In this document: positions 26,666-36,054 of the stretch, piece by piece
How the letters are laid out: each line of letters begins with the position of its first letter
Position numbering within the stretch: position 1 is the stretch's first letter
NCBI RefSeq assembly: GCF_029027585.1
Contig: NZ_CP093397.1
Span: 124,001 to 188,000 of the forward strand
Direction: 5' to 3'
Origin: Sulfurimonas sp.
GTDB lineage: Bacteria > Campylobacterota > Campylobacteria > Campylobacterales > Sulfurimonadaceae
Length of the DNA: 64,000 nt
Program-made: the position numbers and the translations under genes
The notes under the pieces: generated by a model
The model's database searches: none
What the model was told of the DNA's origin: nothing
Seen by the model: the letters and a program-made list of their open reading frames with translations, nothing else

Positions 26666-28112
26666 ATGAAAGAGTTACTAATATTGCTCTTTTTTCTTTC
26701 TGGAAATCTCTATGCACTGCGACCTGCTGTAGTAGCTGGGTCATTTTATTCAGATAACAAAAATGAACTTCAAACAGAAATAAAAACATATCTAAAAAAT
26801 GCTAAAGAATTTGATGAAAAAAGCATAAACGCTCTCATAGTCCCTCATGCTGGTTATGTTTTCTCGGCAAATGTAGCATCTATCGGCTACAAAACTCTAA
26901 ATAAAAAATATAAAAATATCTTTTTGATTGGTTCTAGTCACTATGTCAGTTTTAACGGTGCATCTACATACAACATTGGAGATTATCAAACACCACTTGG
27001 AAATGTAAGAGTAAATAAGACTCTGGCATCTAAGCTCATTAAAAATTCTAAATACTTTACTTTTAATTCAGATGCACATAAAAAAGAGCATTCACTTGAA
27101 GTTCAACTTCCTTTTTTACAAACTATCTATGGTGACAATATAAACATAATCCCTATCATCTTAGCAACTTCAAACATTAAAACCATTAAGTCAATAGCAA
27201 AGAGTTTATCGCCCTACTTTAATGATGAGAACCTTTTTATAATCAGCACAGACTTATCTCACTACCCTACTTTTAAAGATGCAAATATCGTAGATAAGAA
27301 CATACTGGATTCACTTACAAAAAATAACCCACAGAAGTTTATAGATGCTTTAGCTAAAAATGAAGATGCAAAAATAGAAGAACTGCAAACCTCAGCGTGT
27401 GGATGGAGTTCACTTTTAACACTTCTATATATGACACAAGACAAACCTTATCAGTATGAGATACTAGATTATAAAAACTCAGCACATAGTAAATATGGAG
27501 ATAAAAAAAGAGTTGTCGGTTATGGAGCTATGAGAGTTTATAAAAATAATGAGTTTTTTCTCACTTCTAAAGAAAAACAAGAACTACTAAATATTGCTAA
27601 CCTATCTCTTTATCAAGCTATAAAAAACAATAAACGCTTAGTCATTGATGAAAGTAAAATATCTCCTAAACTAAAGAAGCCTTTAGGGGCTTTTGTGACT
27701 CTACATAAAGACAACAAACTGAGAGGTTGCATCGGTACATTTGAACCTGATAAACCACTTTACAAGGTCATTGTTGATATGACTATTGCATCTGCACTAA
27801 GTGACAGCAGGTTTAAAAAGGTCAGTCCCGATGAACTTAAAAATATTGACATTGAGATATCAGTTTCTTACACCAAGAAAAAAAATATCTTCACTAAAAG
27901 AGATAGTCATAGGTAAACATGGCATCTACATAAAAAAAGGCTCTAAAACAGGTACATTTCTGCCTCATGTTGCTACACAAATGAAGTGGAATGTAGAAGA
28001 GTTTGTAGGTAACTGTTCAGAAGAAAAAGTAGGTATTGGTTTTAATGGCTACAAAGATGCAGAGCTTTTTATATATAAAGCTATTGTTTTTGATGAAAAA
28101 AAACTCCAATAA
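26666..28112 (+). pseudogene. MEMO-AMMECR1 fusion protein (AmmeMemoRadiSam B+A), +1 frameshift
   Basis: Residues about 20-285 form a MEMO-like domain (LRPAVVAGSFY, VPHAGYVFSA, GSSHY, STDLSHYP), and about 300 onwards an AMMECR1 domain (KKPLGAFVTL, LRGCIGTF). In the intact frame the reading ends at 27916 in unrelated sequence; the AMMECR1 end continues in the next frame (LKEIVIGKHGIYIKKG, LPHVATQMKWN) to 28112. A surplus T in the TTT run 27864-27866 explains it. Family members form the AmmeMemoRadiSam set with a radical SAM protein not present here; their biochemical role is unsettled. A hydrophobic N-terminus could be a signal peptide, which would be unusual. Confidence 0.8.
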
Positions 28113-28196
28113 TAAAAAGTATGTTCAAGCTTATAGTCATAATTTAATCCATATACATCAAGATTTGTAACAGACATTTTAGATACACTTTCTCAA

Positions 28197-28565
28197 ATGA
28201 CAGAAGAAAAATTCATACATGACTGTAAAACTGTTTTAAAGTTTATTCAACTCTACTGCGAAAGTGAGCATATTAAAACTAAAAAAAGTAAAAACTCTAT
28301 CCAACTCAACTACAATGATAAAAATCTAAACAAAAAGATAGATTATCTCTTGTGTAAAAAGTGTAAAAAAACTCTTAATTACTCATATGTTAAACTTCAA
28401 GAATGCATTCACGATGACAAACCAAGCTGTAGAAAATGTCCAAAACCATGTTATGACAAAGCAGAGTGGAAACATTTAGCAAAAATCATGAGGTATAGCG
28501 GACTCAGACTAGGTATCTTAAAAATTAAAAATAAATTATTTCGTCGTTTTAAAAAGAGTGCTTAA
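28197..28565 (+). CDS. YgbA_NO-family protein (nitric-oxide-responsive)
   Basis: The 122-residue protein contains the family pattern: a helix with CESEH, LCKKCKKTLNYSYVKLQEC, then CRKCPKPCY and a terminal MRYSGLRLG. Cysteines are arranged as CxxC plus CxxCxxxC, as in YgbA, a protein induced by nitric oxide in E. coli. Whether it binds metal is unknown. It follows the MEMO-AMMECR1 gene by 84 bases. Confidence 0.75.
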   Translation: MTEEKFIHDCKTVLKFIQLYCESEHIKTKKSKNSIQLNYNDKNLNKKIDYLLCKKCKKTLNYSYVKLQECIHDDKPSCRKCPKPCYDKAEWKHLAKIMRYSGLRLGILKIKNKLFRRFKKSA

Positions 28566-28607
28566 TATTAAATTAATAAACCATTAAGACACTATTTTGT
28601 ATTATCT

Positions 28608-28613
28608 TATAAT
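28608..28613 (+). promoter_or_regulatory. -10 box of the outer-membrane protein gene
   Basis: TATAAT lies 19 bases before the ATG at 28632, in an AT-rich intergenic stretch of 66 bases after the YgbA_NO gene. Confidence 0.45.
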
Positions 28614-28631
28614 AAGTATAAGGATAAACAA

Positions 28632-29624
28632 ATGAATATCAAAAGAATTATTTTTATTATTACTCTAATCTCAACTCTATTATCTGCCCAAGAAAATTCA
28701 AAATTTTATGCTTCTTTAGAATTAGGCTTAGCAAATATAGCATTTGCAAAAAATCATTTTTTTGCTCTCCGTGGAGAGAATCTACCATTTAAAAGAAAAA
28801 AAAACTTAGATACTGATTCTAATAATGCAAAAGGAAACTCTGTAGCTATTACCTTTGGAACTCATCTTCCTATTACTTTTGCAGGTGCCAATAGCATAAA
28901 AATTTATTCTAAAGTATGGCATATAACTGCCCAAGCATCAAATACTAAAAATTTTAAGGACAATGGAGTAGGAAAAAAATATGGATGGGTAGAGCTTGAT
29001 AACTCAAATGGTTTTAGGACAAATACAGGAAATACATTAAACACTAATATTGAGCAAAAACTTAGACATTGGGGTGCTGACATATTATTATCTTTTGAGT
29101 ATGCACTAGGAGATGATGCTTCATTGAGTATATTTACGGGGCCATCATATAGATCAAACAATCAAGATACTGATATTAAGGGTAATATCATAGGTGGAAG
29201 TATAACTGTTCACTTAAAAGATAAAATATCTGAAAACTTGTTTGGAGCTAAACTTGGTATAAATTATAATCTTAAATTTAAAAATAAATGGTTACTAAAT
29301 ATGGATTTTGCAATTTCTCAATATCGTAAATTTGCAACATACACAGGGGCATACACACGCTACTCTTTTCCATTTTCTACTTCTGTTAATAGAAAATTGA
29401 GTGATACACAAAATTCGAAAGGGGTTGATTTAGATATACAGCTAGGCTATAAGTTTGCTAAGCAGACTTATGTATCTATATATGCAGACTATAACTATCT
29501 TTCCAATGTCACTCAAGTAAGCTATGGTTCTGGCCCAACTGACCCAGCTGGTGGTGTACTATCACTCTCAAATGATGAGCAATCTAGTTTAGTATATGGA
29601 TTAAGGCTTAATTATATGTTTTAA
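28632..29624 (+). CDS. Outer-membrane beta-barrel protein
   Basis: The 330-residue protein has a signal peptide (residues 1-19) and alternating amphipathic strands throughout (for example ADILLSFEYALG, VSIYADYNYLSNVTQ), and ends with LVYGLRLNYMF, the terminal aromatic residue typical of barrels inserted by BAM. No specific family is recognisable; omptin-like or porin-like proteins of similar size are alternatives. It appears monocistronic. Confidence 0.7.
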   Translation: MNIKRIIFIITLISTLLSAQENSKFYASLELGLANIAFAKNHFFALRGENLPFKRKKNLDTDSNNAKGNSVAITFGTHLPITFAGANSIKIYSKVWHITAQASNTKNFKDNGVGKKYGWVELDNSNGFRTNTGNTLNTNIEQKLRHWGADILLSFEYALGDDASLSIFTGPSYRSNNQDTDIKGNIIGGSITVHLKDKISENLFGAKLGINYNLKFKNKWLLNMDFAISQYRKFATYTGAYTRYSFPFSTSVNRKLSDTQNSKGVDLDIQLGYKFAKQTYVSIYADYNYLSNVTQVSYGSGPTDPAGGVLSLSNDEQSSLVYGLRLNYMF

Positions 29625-29647
29625 TATTTCTTGATGAAATTCTTTCT

Positions 29648-29977
29648 TTAAATTAGAGTCTCAATATCAACTAATTCCACACGACTACAATCTTTTTTAA
29701 ATAACTTTCTTGAAGTTGCATCTTCCTCAGCTAAAACAAGTATATCTGCGAAATCATCTTTAAATACTTCAAAAGTATATAACTCTTTAGTAGTTTCTAC
29801 TCTAAGGGATGCTTCTTTAGCATCTGTATTTAGTTCAATATTTCTAAGACCTTTTGCAAATTCACTTTTAATTGCTTTAGATACTTTCTCATTCAAAAGT
29901 AGTTTTTGAAGTGTAACATTCATGTTCAAATCTGAATCACACAGTATTTTATAGGTTACGACTATATTGCCATTCAT
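29648..29977 (-). CDS. Conserved hypothetical protein, 109 residues
   Basis: I do not recognise the family. The product is acidic to neutral, soluble, with no signal peptide or membrane helix, and has an N-terminal beta-type segment (NIVVTYKILC) followed by a helix. It is the distal gene of a minus-strand group with a methyltransferase and hisG, 23 bases downstream of the methyltransferase stop. Confidence 0.55.
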   Translation of the reverse strand: MNGNIVVTYKILCDSDLNMNVTLQKLLLNEKVSKAIKSEFAKGLRNIELNTDAKEASLRVETTKELYTFEVFKDDFADILVLAEEDATSRKLFKKDCSRVELVDIETLI

Positions 29978-30000
29978 AACAAGTTCCTTTTTATCTATTA

Positions 30001-30681
30001 TTATTTCTTTTTAAAAATAAGAAGTGTCTTATCCTCAGTATCATAAAGAGAAAATATTTGCTTATCTATTAGTTTTAAAGATGCAAGTTTTTGAAAAGTT
30101 TTTATTTTATGGAAATACTGAACAATAGTATCTTGATACTTTTTATATTCAAAATCATTCTTCTCAAATAGGGTAAATTTTGTGTGAAGTTCATCATTTG
30201 TAAACTTGGCATCTACAACTAAAAATTCACTCTCATTTTCACTACTCATAGTTCCTTCTGCAACATCACTAAAACCATACAAAGTATTTATATCAGCTAT
30301 AAAAACTCCATCATCATTTAGTCTATTTGAAATAGCATCTAAGAACTCTAGTAAAGAATTTTTGTTCATAAAGTTTAACACATCAAATATACAAACAATA
30401 GCATCATATTTTCCACTTGCATCTTTAGCATCTATACACTTAGCATCTAAGCCTTGTGCTTTACACTCATCAACCATAACCAAACTTAAGTCAATACCTT
30501 TGCACTCAACTCCATCGCTAATCATTCGTTTCATAAAACCACCACGACCACAGCCAACATCTAAAAGAGTCTTAACTTTATACTCATCAAGTTCTGAGCG
30601 ATAAAGGTCATATAGTGCTTCTGTTGCCTCTTCTATACCTAGTAGATGCTCAGCTTTTGCATAGAGGTCTAAGTTAGTCAT
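30001..30681 (-). CDS. Class I SAM-dependent methyltransferase
   Basis: The 226-residue protein contains the SAM motif LLDVGCGRGGFMKRM (about residues 40-54), followed by KGIDLSLVMVDECK and YDAIVCIFDVLNFM. The fold and length suit small-molecule methyltransferases. Its ATG overlaps the hisG end by eight bases, so it is co-transcribed with hisG, but no histidine-pathway role is known for this family. The substrate is unknown. Confidence 0.8.
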   Translation of the reverse strand: MTNLDLYAKAEHLLGIEEATEALYDLYRSELDEYKVKTLLDVGCGRGGFMKRMISDGVECKGIDLSLVMVDECKAQGLDAKCIDAKDASGKYDAIVCIFDVLNFMNKNSLLEFLDAISNRLNDDGVFIADINTLYGFSDVAEGTMSSENESEFLVVDAKFTNDELHTKFTLFEKNDFEYKKYQDTIVQYFHKIKTFQKLASLKLIDKQIFSLYDTEDKTLLIFKKK

Positions 30682-31297
30682 TTTCTGCTTTAATAACTTC
30701 GTTTATTTTTTCATAAATATCTAAAACTTCATCTTTTTTAGCGATGTAACTATTTTTATTTGCAATCAAATATGTTGAAGAAGTCATAATATCCTCAACT
30801 ACTTCTAAACCATTTTGCTTCATAGTTGCACCTGTTTCAACAACATCAACTATCATATCAGCAAGACCAATAATAGGAGCAAGTTCAATAGAACCATAAA
30901 GTTTAATAATATCAACAGAAACTGCTCTATCTTCAAAGTAGCGTTTAGTAATGTTTACCATCTTTGAAGCAACTTTTATATCTGGCTTATTCAGGTCAAG
31001 TTTTTCACCCTTTTTCATACCAATAGAAACTTTACAAATCCCACGCTTTAAATCAAGAAGACGAATAACATCTAAGCCTTGTTCTTCTAAAGTATCAAGC
31101 CCAACTACACCAATATCAGCAGCTTGATGAAAAACATAAGTCGCTACATCTTGATTTCTAACAAGTAAAAAACGAAACTCTGGAGTATCTAAGATAAGCT
31201 TTCTGTCATCAAATTTAAAACTATCACCAAAAATAGTTTCAAAAATTTCTAAAGTTTCTTTGGCTATACGACCTTTTGGAAGTGCTACTGTAAGCAT
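30674..31297 (-). CDS. hisG: ATP phosphoribosyltransferase, short form
   Basis: The 207-residue enzyme catalyses the first step of histidine synthesis. It has VALPKGRIAKETLEIF at the start, DIGVVGLDTLEEQG, and the PRPP-binding region DMIVDVVETGATMKQNGLEV. At this length it lacks the C-terminal regulatory ACT-like domain, so it is the HisG-S type, which needs HisZ as partner; hisZ is not in the window. Confidence 0.95.
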   Translation of the reverse strand: MLTVALPKGRIAKETLEIFETIFGDSFKFDDRKLILDTPEFRFLLVRNQDVATYVFHQAADIGVVGLDTLEEQGLDVIRLLDLKRGICKVSIGMKKGEKLDLNKPDIKVASKMVNITKRYFEDRAVSVDIIKLYGSIELAPIIGLADMIVDVVETGATMKQNGLEVVEDIMTSSTYLIANKNSYIAKKDEVLDIYEKINEVIKAEND

Positions 31298-31368
31298 TTA
31301 TAACGACCTTATATATATTTATATTTTTAGTATTTTACCTAAATATTGCTCAAAGTTTTATGATAAGG

Positions 31369-31374
31369 TATAAT
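31369..31374 (+). promoter_or_regulatory. -10-like box directly before a lipoprotein gene
   Basis: TATAAT occurs only seven bases before the ATG at 31382. If used, the transcript would be nearly leaderless, since no clear Shine-Dalgarno sequence separates it from the start codon. Confidence 0.35.
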
Positions 31375-31381
31375 CTATTCT

Positions 31382-31879
31382 ATGAAAAAAGAATCTTTTA
31401 CTTTACTTATCACAACATTTATAACTTTCATATTTTTTAGTGGATGTTCTACAATGGTGCAAGACCAAGCTACACAACAGAACAAAAACTTAGAGATGTC
31501 AATGCATCCTACTAGATATAACAAAGTTAAATCCACTGAAAAAGCTGACTATTACAGCAATATATGGGCAGGGAAAAAAGGTAAAAGTATCGCTTTTGAA
31601 AAAGGAAACTATAAGTACATTTTAAATGTATTTAAAAAACATTGTAATTTTAATGAAAAAGACTTACTTGAAACTCGTTTAGTTTCCCATGAAGATAATG
31701 TTTATTATGAAGTTTGGGTTTTTAAAGATGTACTTTCAAAAAGAAAACCTAAAGAGTCCGCCATCTCTGTTATTTTTACAGAGCCAAAAAATAAATATAA
31801 AGATGGTGTTATTTTAAAGTTTATAGGAAGTTGCCACACCCCACCTTTTAATATGACTTTTAAAAAGATTAAAAAGTAA
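31382..31879 (+). CDS. Lipoprotein, 165 residues
   Basis: The product has a signal peptide ending in the lipobox FSGC (cysteine at about residue 22), so it is exported and lipidated. The mature part contains two further cysteines and no motif I can assign. It is convergent with a membrane-protein gene, 17 bases from its end. Confidence 0.65.
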   Translation: MKKESFTLLITTFITFIFFSGCSTMVQDQATQQNKNLEMSMHPTRYNKVKSTEKADYYSNIWAGKKGKSIAFEKGNYKYILNVFKKHCNFNEKDLLETRLVSHEDNVYYEVWVFKDVLSKRKPKESAISVIFTEPKNKYKDGVILKFIGSCHTPPFNMTFKKIKK

Positions 31880-31895
31880 GCAATTCCTAAATTCT

Positions 31896-32360
31896 TTATT
31901 TTCCAAATATTTTTGGTTTAAATGAAGTCAATATTATCTCTAAGACTAATGGTATAGCATTTGACATACCTATCAAACCTTCTGTATGTGACCTATCTAA
32001 AAATGTTTGTGTAAACTCTCCAGCTTCTACCGACTCTTTAGCTAAAGTAACAAGTTCTGGCATCATTGGTACTAAAAAGAAAAAAGCATTTATACTTAAA
32101 AATGTAATCAACACAAACTTTACTTTCATATAATTGGGTTTTACATCATAGCTGTAGTACAAGTATATATCTGAAAATATTTTTAAACCTAAGCCTGGCA
32201 ATATTAATATATATGCACTAATCTCCTTATACATCGCAACTGTATATGCAGTTTGTGGGTCTAAATGACCGAAATTTGCCCCTATAATTATGTGGGAGAG
32301 AATTCCCCCAACATACATAATGCTACCTATTTCTTGTAAAAAGTTCATAAATGATTTCAT
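31896..32360 (-). CDS. Four-helix integral membrane protein paired with YceI
   Basis: The 154-residue protein has about four membrane segments, two containing histidines that lie near helix ends (HIIIGANFGHLD). It follows the YceI gene at nine bases, in one operon opposite a MarR regulator. YceI genes elsewhere are often paired with b-type cytochrome-like membrane proteins; whether this one binds haem cannot be decided. DUF2269-like proteins are another possibility. Confidence 0.55.
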   Translation of the reverse strand: MKSFMNFLQEIGSIMYVGGILSHIIIGANFGHLDPQTAYTVAMYKEISAYILILPGLGLKIFSDIYLYYSYDVKPNYMKVKFVLITFLSINAFFFLVPMMPELVTLAKESVEAGEFTQTFLDRSHTEGLIGMSNAIPLVLEIILTSFKPKIFGK

Positions 32361-32369
32361 TTTATTTCC

Positions 32370-32888
32370 TTATTTACTAAAATATAGTTTTGCACCAATG
32401 GTTAAATCTTCATGTGCACTCAATATAAAGTTTGATGGAGTTTCTACATTAAAATCTGTATATTTAATAGTAATATTTCCATCAATTGCTAAGCTACTAT
32501 CATCCTCTTTTATATTTACAGGAAAAACCATCTCCTTACTTACACCATTAATGGTCATAGTCCCCATTGCTTGATTGTTGTTAATTTCATAGATGAAAGT
32601 CATTAACTTATGCTTTTTAGCATTCAAATACTCTTCTACATTTTTGTCTCTTCTTTCATCATCACTATCAAATGAGAGAACATCTATACTAAGTTCACCT
32701 TTATACCCATAATCTGCTTTTTCCAAAGTTCCTTTAAGACCTTTATTTGTTCCAAGTATAGTATAAGTACTAAAGAACTGATCTTTTTTTGCTTCATAAT
32801 ACACCTGTGATTTTGATGTATCTAAACTAAATTCTCCCGCCAAAAGTAGCATGCTACTTAATATAACAAATGTTATTTTTTTTAACAT
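32370..32888 (-). CDS. YceI-family periplasmic protein (third copy)
   Basis: The 172-residue product has a signal peptide (residues 1-18) and YceI features: FSLDTSKSQVYYEAKKD, DSDDERRDKNVEEYLNAKKH and TMTINGVSKEMVFPV. It is the first gene of a two-gene operon with a membrane protein. The divergent MarR gene shares a 119-bp spacer with repeated ACAAGTA motifs, so MarR control is likely. Confidence 0.85.
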   Translation of the reverse strand: MLKKITFVILSSMLLLAGEFSLDTSKSQVYYEAKKDQFFSTYTILGTNKGLKGTLEKADYGYKGELSIDVLSFDSDDERRDKNVEEYLNAKKHKLMTFIYEINNNQAMGTMTINGVSKEMVFPVNIKEDDSSLAIDGNITIKYTDFNVETPSNFILSAHEDLTIGAKLYFSK

Positions 32889-32962
32889 TTTAAATCCTTT
32901 TTATTTAGAACTAGTAGCTCCAATTAGTTGTCATTTACAAGTATATATAATTTAAACTTAAA

Positions 32963-32981
32963 TACTTGTTAAGGACAAGTA
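32963..32981. promoter_or_regulatory. MarR operator-like inverted repeat
   Basis: TACTTGT (32963-32969) and ACAAGTA (32975-32981) form a perfect 7-5-7 inverted repeat in the spacer between the YceI operon and the marR gene. A third ACAAGTA lies at 32937-32943, inverted relative to the first arm. Confidence 0.55.
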
Positions 32982-33007
32982 AATTTAATATATGTTAAAA
33001 TTCCTCT

Positions 33008-33445
33008 ATGGAAGCAAAAAATTATAATTTAAATGACTCACTTGGATATCTCATAAATGTTTTAAGCCTTGAGATGAAACAAAAACTAGACGCTGCACTA
33101 AAAGACAAAAAGGTAACAGTTCATCAATTTGGAATACTACTAATAATATTTAAGAAAAAGAACTTAACCCAAAAAGATATTGCAAATCAAACGAATGGTG
33201 ATGAACCTGCTACTGCAAGATTAATGAATAGGCTTGAAGAAAAAGGTTGTATAAAAAGAGTAGTCGATAAAAAAGATAAAAGAAAACGCCTAGTATCACT
33301 TACAAATAGTGGAGAAAAACTTTTAAATGAACTATTACCCTTTGCAAAAGCAATTAATGAAAGTTTAACATCTGCTCTAAACCAAGAAGAAAAAACTACT
33401 CTTTTTAGCTTACTTACAAAGCTAGTTTCTTCTCAAACAAAGTGA
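33008..33445 (+). CDS. MarR-family transcriptional regulator
   Basis: The 145-residue protein has the MarR winged helix: LTQKDIANQTNGDEPATARL, LEEKGCIKRVVDKKDKRKRL and a C-terminal dimerisation helix. It faces a YceI/membrane-protein operon across repeated ACAAGTA sites and probably represses it. The end overlaps the convergent coaX gene by 32 bases, unusual but compatible with both frames. Confidence 0.88.
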   Translation: MEAKNYNLNDSLGYLINVLSLEMKQKLDAALKDKKVTVHQFGILLIIFKKKNLTQKDIANQTNGDEPATARLMNRLEEKGCIKRVVDKKDKRKRLVSLTNSGEKLLNELLPFAKAINESLTSALNQEEKTTLFSLLTKLVSSQTK

Positions 33446-34040
33446 TAATATTTTTCATCCCACAAAAAATCAAGTTTTCATCCACTCTAGCATCTATAAA
33501 AATCTTTTGAAATTCTTTTGCATCTCCGCCTGTTAAGACTATTGGCATATTGTAAGATATAACTTCATTGTGTAGTGTTTTTAAAAAACCATAACTTATA
33601 GCATCTATGGAATTTTTTGGTAAAGTATTTAAGTCTATATCAAAGTTAAACTCATAATCCAGAGCAGGAGATATATCTTTATAAGTTTTACTCATCGCTC
33701 TTTGTCCAGGATAGATAAAACCACCAATAAACTTGCCATTTTTAACTACATCAACAGTTATTGCACTACCTGCATCTACGATAACTCCATCTGTCACAGC
33801 CCTAGATGCTACTATCCTGTCTATGCCCATTGTTTCATAATATTTGCTCATATCTATTTTTTTTGAGAGGTCTATCCAGTTTTCTAAGTCTTTTAAAATA
33901 TATTTGATTTTTTTATTTACACAAATATAGTAAATTTTTTCTTTTATTAGTGCTGGGTCAAATGAGCTGACATCTTCTTTAAAATCTTTTTCATCTCTTA
34001 AAAAATGATATGAAGTATTTCCTATATCACAAAGAAACAT
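33414..34040 (-). CDS. coaX: Type III pantothenate kinase
   Basis: The 208-residue ASKHA-fold kinase phosphorylates pantothenate, the first step in CoA synthesis. It shows the phosphate motif CDIGNTSYHF (residues 4-13), GIDRIVASRAV, DAGSAITVDVV and GGFIYPGQ. It is shorter than many CoaX proteins, as is usual in Campylobacterota. The ATG touches the stop of the preceding small gene, giving an operon of three genes. Confidence 0.9.
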   Translation of the reverse strand: MFLCDIGNTSYHFLRDEKDFKEDVSSFDPALIKEKIYYICVNKKIKYILKDLENWIDLSKKIDMSKYYETMGIDRIVASRAVTDGVIVDAGSAITVDVVKNGKFIGGFIYPGQRAMSKTYKDISPALDYEFNFDIDLNTLPKNSIDAISYGFLKTLHNEVISYNMPIVLTGGDAKEFQKIFIDARVDENLIFCGMKNIITLFEKKLAL

Positions 34041-34360
34041 TACTGAATTTTCCAGCCTTGTGTTTTAAAAGCTTCTTTTGCTTTAGAACAAAGTGGTGCA
34101 TCTATAAAGATAAGTTTATGTTTAAAGTCATGCCCAAAATAAACAACAAGTTTTGCAAAAATTTCTTCAAACTTATGAACATCTTTCATAAGAAGTCTGC
34201 TCTTTTGACTTATTGCAAAAATCGCCCAAAAATAACCTCTTGTATCTGTTGCTTTATATATTTTTATTTTATTACGAATAGCCAACTCTTTAGGGCTAAC
34301 CTCTTGCATTTTTTTATAAATTTTCCCTTTTTGTCTAAGAGAGTCCACCATCATTTGCAT
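34040..34360 (-). CDS. Conserved hypothetical protein upstream of coaX
   Basis: The 106-residue product is basic, with no signal peptide or membrane helix, and I do not recognise its family. Its frame ends exactly at the coaX start, and it begins two bases after the stop of a small secreted protein gene, so the three are one operon. Confidence 0.6.
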   Translation of the reverse strand: MQMMVDSLRQKGKIYKKMQEVSPKELAIRNKIKIYKATDTRGYFWAIFAISQKSRLLMKDVHKFEEIFAKLVVYFGHDFKHKLIFIDAPLCSKAKEAFKTQGWKIQ

Positions 34361-34362
34361 AT

Positions 34363-34598
34363 CTATTTGTGCACCTTTATATTGTATGCCTGTATTTTAT
34401 CTTTTATTTCATAAAAGTTTGATGTAGATGCGAAACAACTTCTAAGAGTGCAAACCAAATATTTTCCCTCATTGTGATTTATGTCAGCGTCACTTGCACT
34501 ATAAAGAAATATGGAGATGTTTCTTTTGACAAACTATTTTGATGTTGACTTGCATCTAGATATATAAAAAAAATTAATAGTATAATAACTAGTTTCAT
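34363..34598 (-). pseudogene. Small secreted protein with a -1 frameshift
   Basis: An ATG at 34598 opens a signal peptide (MKLVIILLIFFIYLDAS) but the frame stops after 39 residues. One missing T in the TTT tract before CTTTATAG would restore SPYFLYSASDADINHNEG and an exported product of about 78 residues, with a Cys pair in LVCTLRSCFAS, ending two bases before the next gene. Family unknown. No other gene is seen between here and the tolC start. Confidence 0.5.
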
Positions 34599-34649
34599 AC
34601 AAATAATTATATCTAAAATATTATAATGTGATTTTAATGTGATAAAAGG

Positions 34650-34655
34650 TATAAT
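34650..34655 (+). promoter_or_regulatory. -10 box of the efflux operon
   Basis: TATAAT in the context AAAAGGTATAATCTC lies 43 bases upstream of the tolC-like ATG. It probably starts transcription of the three efflux genes. Confidence 0.5.
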
Positions 34656-34698
34656 CTCAACTTAATTTAAATATAAATAAAAAAACAAAGGAGAATTA

Positions 34699-36054
34699 AT
34701 GAAAAGACTAGTTAGCATACTTCTTTTTTCTGCTTTAGTGCTAAATGCTTCTAATGCAATTTATTCAAAATCTCTTACATTAGATGAAGCACTAGAAATT
34801 CTAAAATCAAAAAATCTAGAAATAAAGACAGCTTCTTTAGATGTAGATGCTGCAAAAGCTCAAGCTGATAGTGTGAGTGGTGCGCACTGGGGTAAACTAG
34901 ATTTTATTCAAGAGTTTGCAAACTCTGATGACGCTGGAAATGTTTTTGGTTTTAAACTAACTTCAAGAGAAGCAACATTTAATGACTTTGGTTTTGCTGA
35001 CTTTGGTAAGATTTCAAACGATACTCCACCACAAGATTTAAACTATCCAGATGCTAGAAACTTTTTTCAAAGTAAACTTAAGTATGAAGTTCCTCTTTTT
35101 ACAGGATTTCAAATATCTAGCTATGTTGACATTATGGATTCTATGACAAAAATGAAAAAACTTGAAAAAACTCAAGTTATAAATGAAAAAACATATCAGA
35201 TGAGAAAAAGCTTTTATGATATGGCTCTTCTTCGTGCCTCTACTAAACACTTAAATACAATACTTACAAATATCGCTACGCTAGAAGATATGACACAACA
35301 GATGATAGAAGTTGGTTATGCTAAAAAAGTTGACCTTTTAGAAGTTCAAGCTAAAAAAGGAAATGTTAAAAGATTAGTTCTTCAAATGGAGTCAAATCAA
35401 AAACTACTTTATCACTATATAAGTTTTTTACTAAATGAAAAAGTAACAAGTATCTCAACTCCAGATACTGATGTTGTTATGCCAACTTTTAGTGATGAAG
35501 AAGTTTTAAGTAACAACCTTGATATACAAAAAGCAACAACAGGTTTAGAAGTTCGAAAAAGTATGCTTGATGTTTCAAAATCATCTTATTATCCTATGAT
35601 AGGAGCATTTGGAGAAGTTTCTACTGCTGATGATAGTTTTTTAGGAAATGCAAACGATCACAAAGCCTACACTGTTGGAGCAAGACTAACTTGGAATATC
35701 TTTAACGGTGGCATCGACGGTGCTAAAGTAGAGAAATCAAGAATAGAGCAAATGAAAACAAAAACTCAAGTTCTTCTGGCAAAAAAAGGCATCGCTCTTA
35801 AAATATCTAAAATAAGAACAGAGATTAAAACTTATAACTCTCAAATAAGTTCTTTAGAAAAAGAGTTAAAACTAGCAGATACTATTTATAAAAACTATGA
35901 AGGTAGATATAGAGAAAAATTATCTTCTATGAGTGATGTAATCATAAAACAATCGCAACAAATTCAAAAAATACTAGAACTACAGATGGTACAAAACAAA
36001 AGAAATGAGCGAATATTTGCTCTTGAAAAACTAGCAAACGGAGAAAATAAATGA
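34699..36054 (+). CDS. TolC-family outer membrane efflux protein
   Basis: The 451-residue exported protein has a signal peptide (residues 1-17), then LTLDEALEILKSKNLEI, the usual first helix of TolC proteins, and two repeated helical halves with GARLTWNIFNGG before the second. It would form the outer-membrane duct of the pump encoded by the next genes. The stop overlaps the adaptor start (AAATGA). Strong Shine-Dalgarno GGAG precedes the ATG. Confidence 0.92.
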   Translation: MKRLVSILLFSALVLNASNAIYSKSLTLDEALEILKSKNLEIKTASLDVDAAKAQADSVSGAHWGKLDFIQEFANSDDAGNVFGFKLTSREATFNDFGFADFGKISNDTPPQDLNYPDARNFFQSKLKYEVPLFTGFQISSYVDIMDSMTKMKKLEKTQVINEKTYQMRKSFYDMALLRASTKHLNTILTNIATLEDMTQQMIEVGYAKKVDLLEVQAKKGNVKRLVLQMESNQKLLYHYISFLLNEKVTSISTPDTDVVMPTFSDEEVLSNNLDIQKATTGLEVRKSMLDVSKSSYYPMIGAFGEVSTADDSFLGNANDHKAYTVGARLTWNIFNGGIDGAKVEKSRIEQMKTKTQVLLAKKGIALKISKIRTEIKTYNSQISSLEKELKLADTIYKNYEGRYREKLSSMSDVIIKQSQQIQKILELQMVQNKRNERIFALEKLANGENK

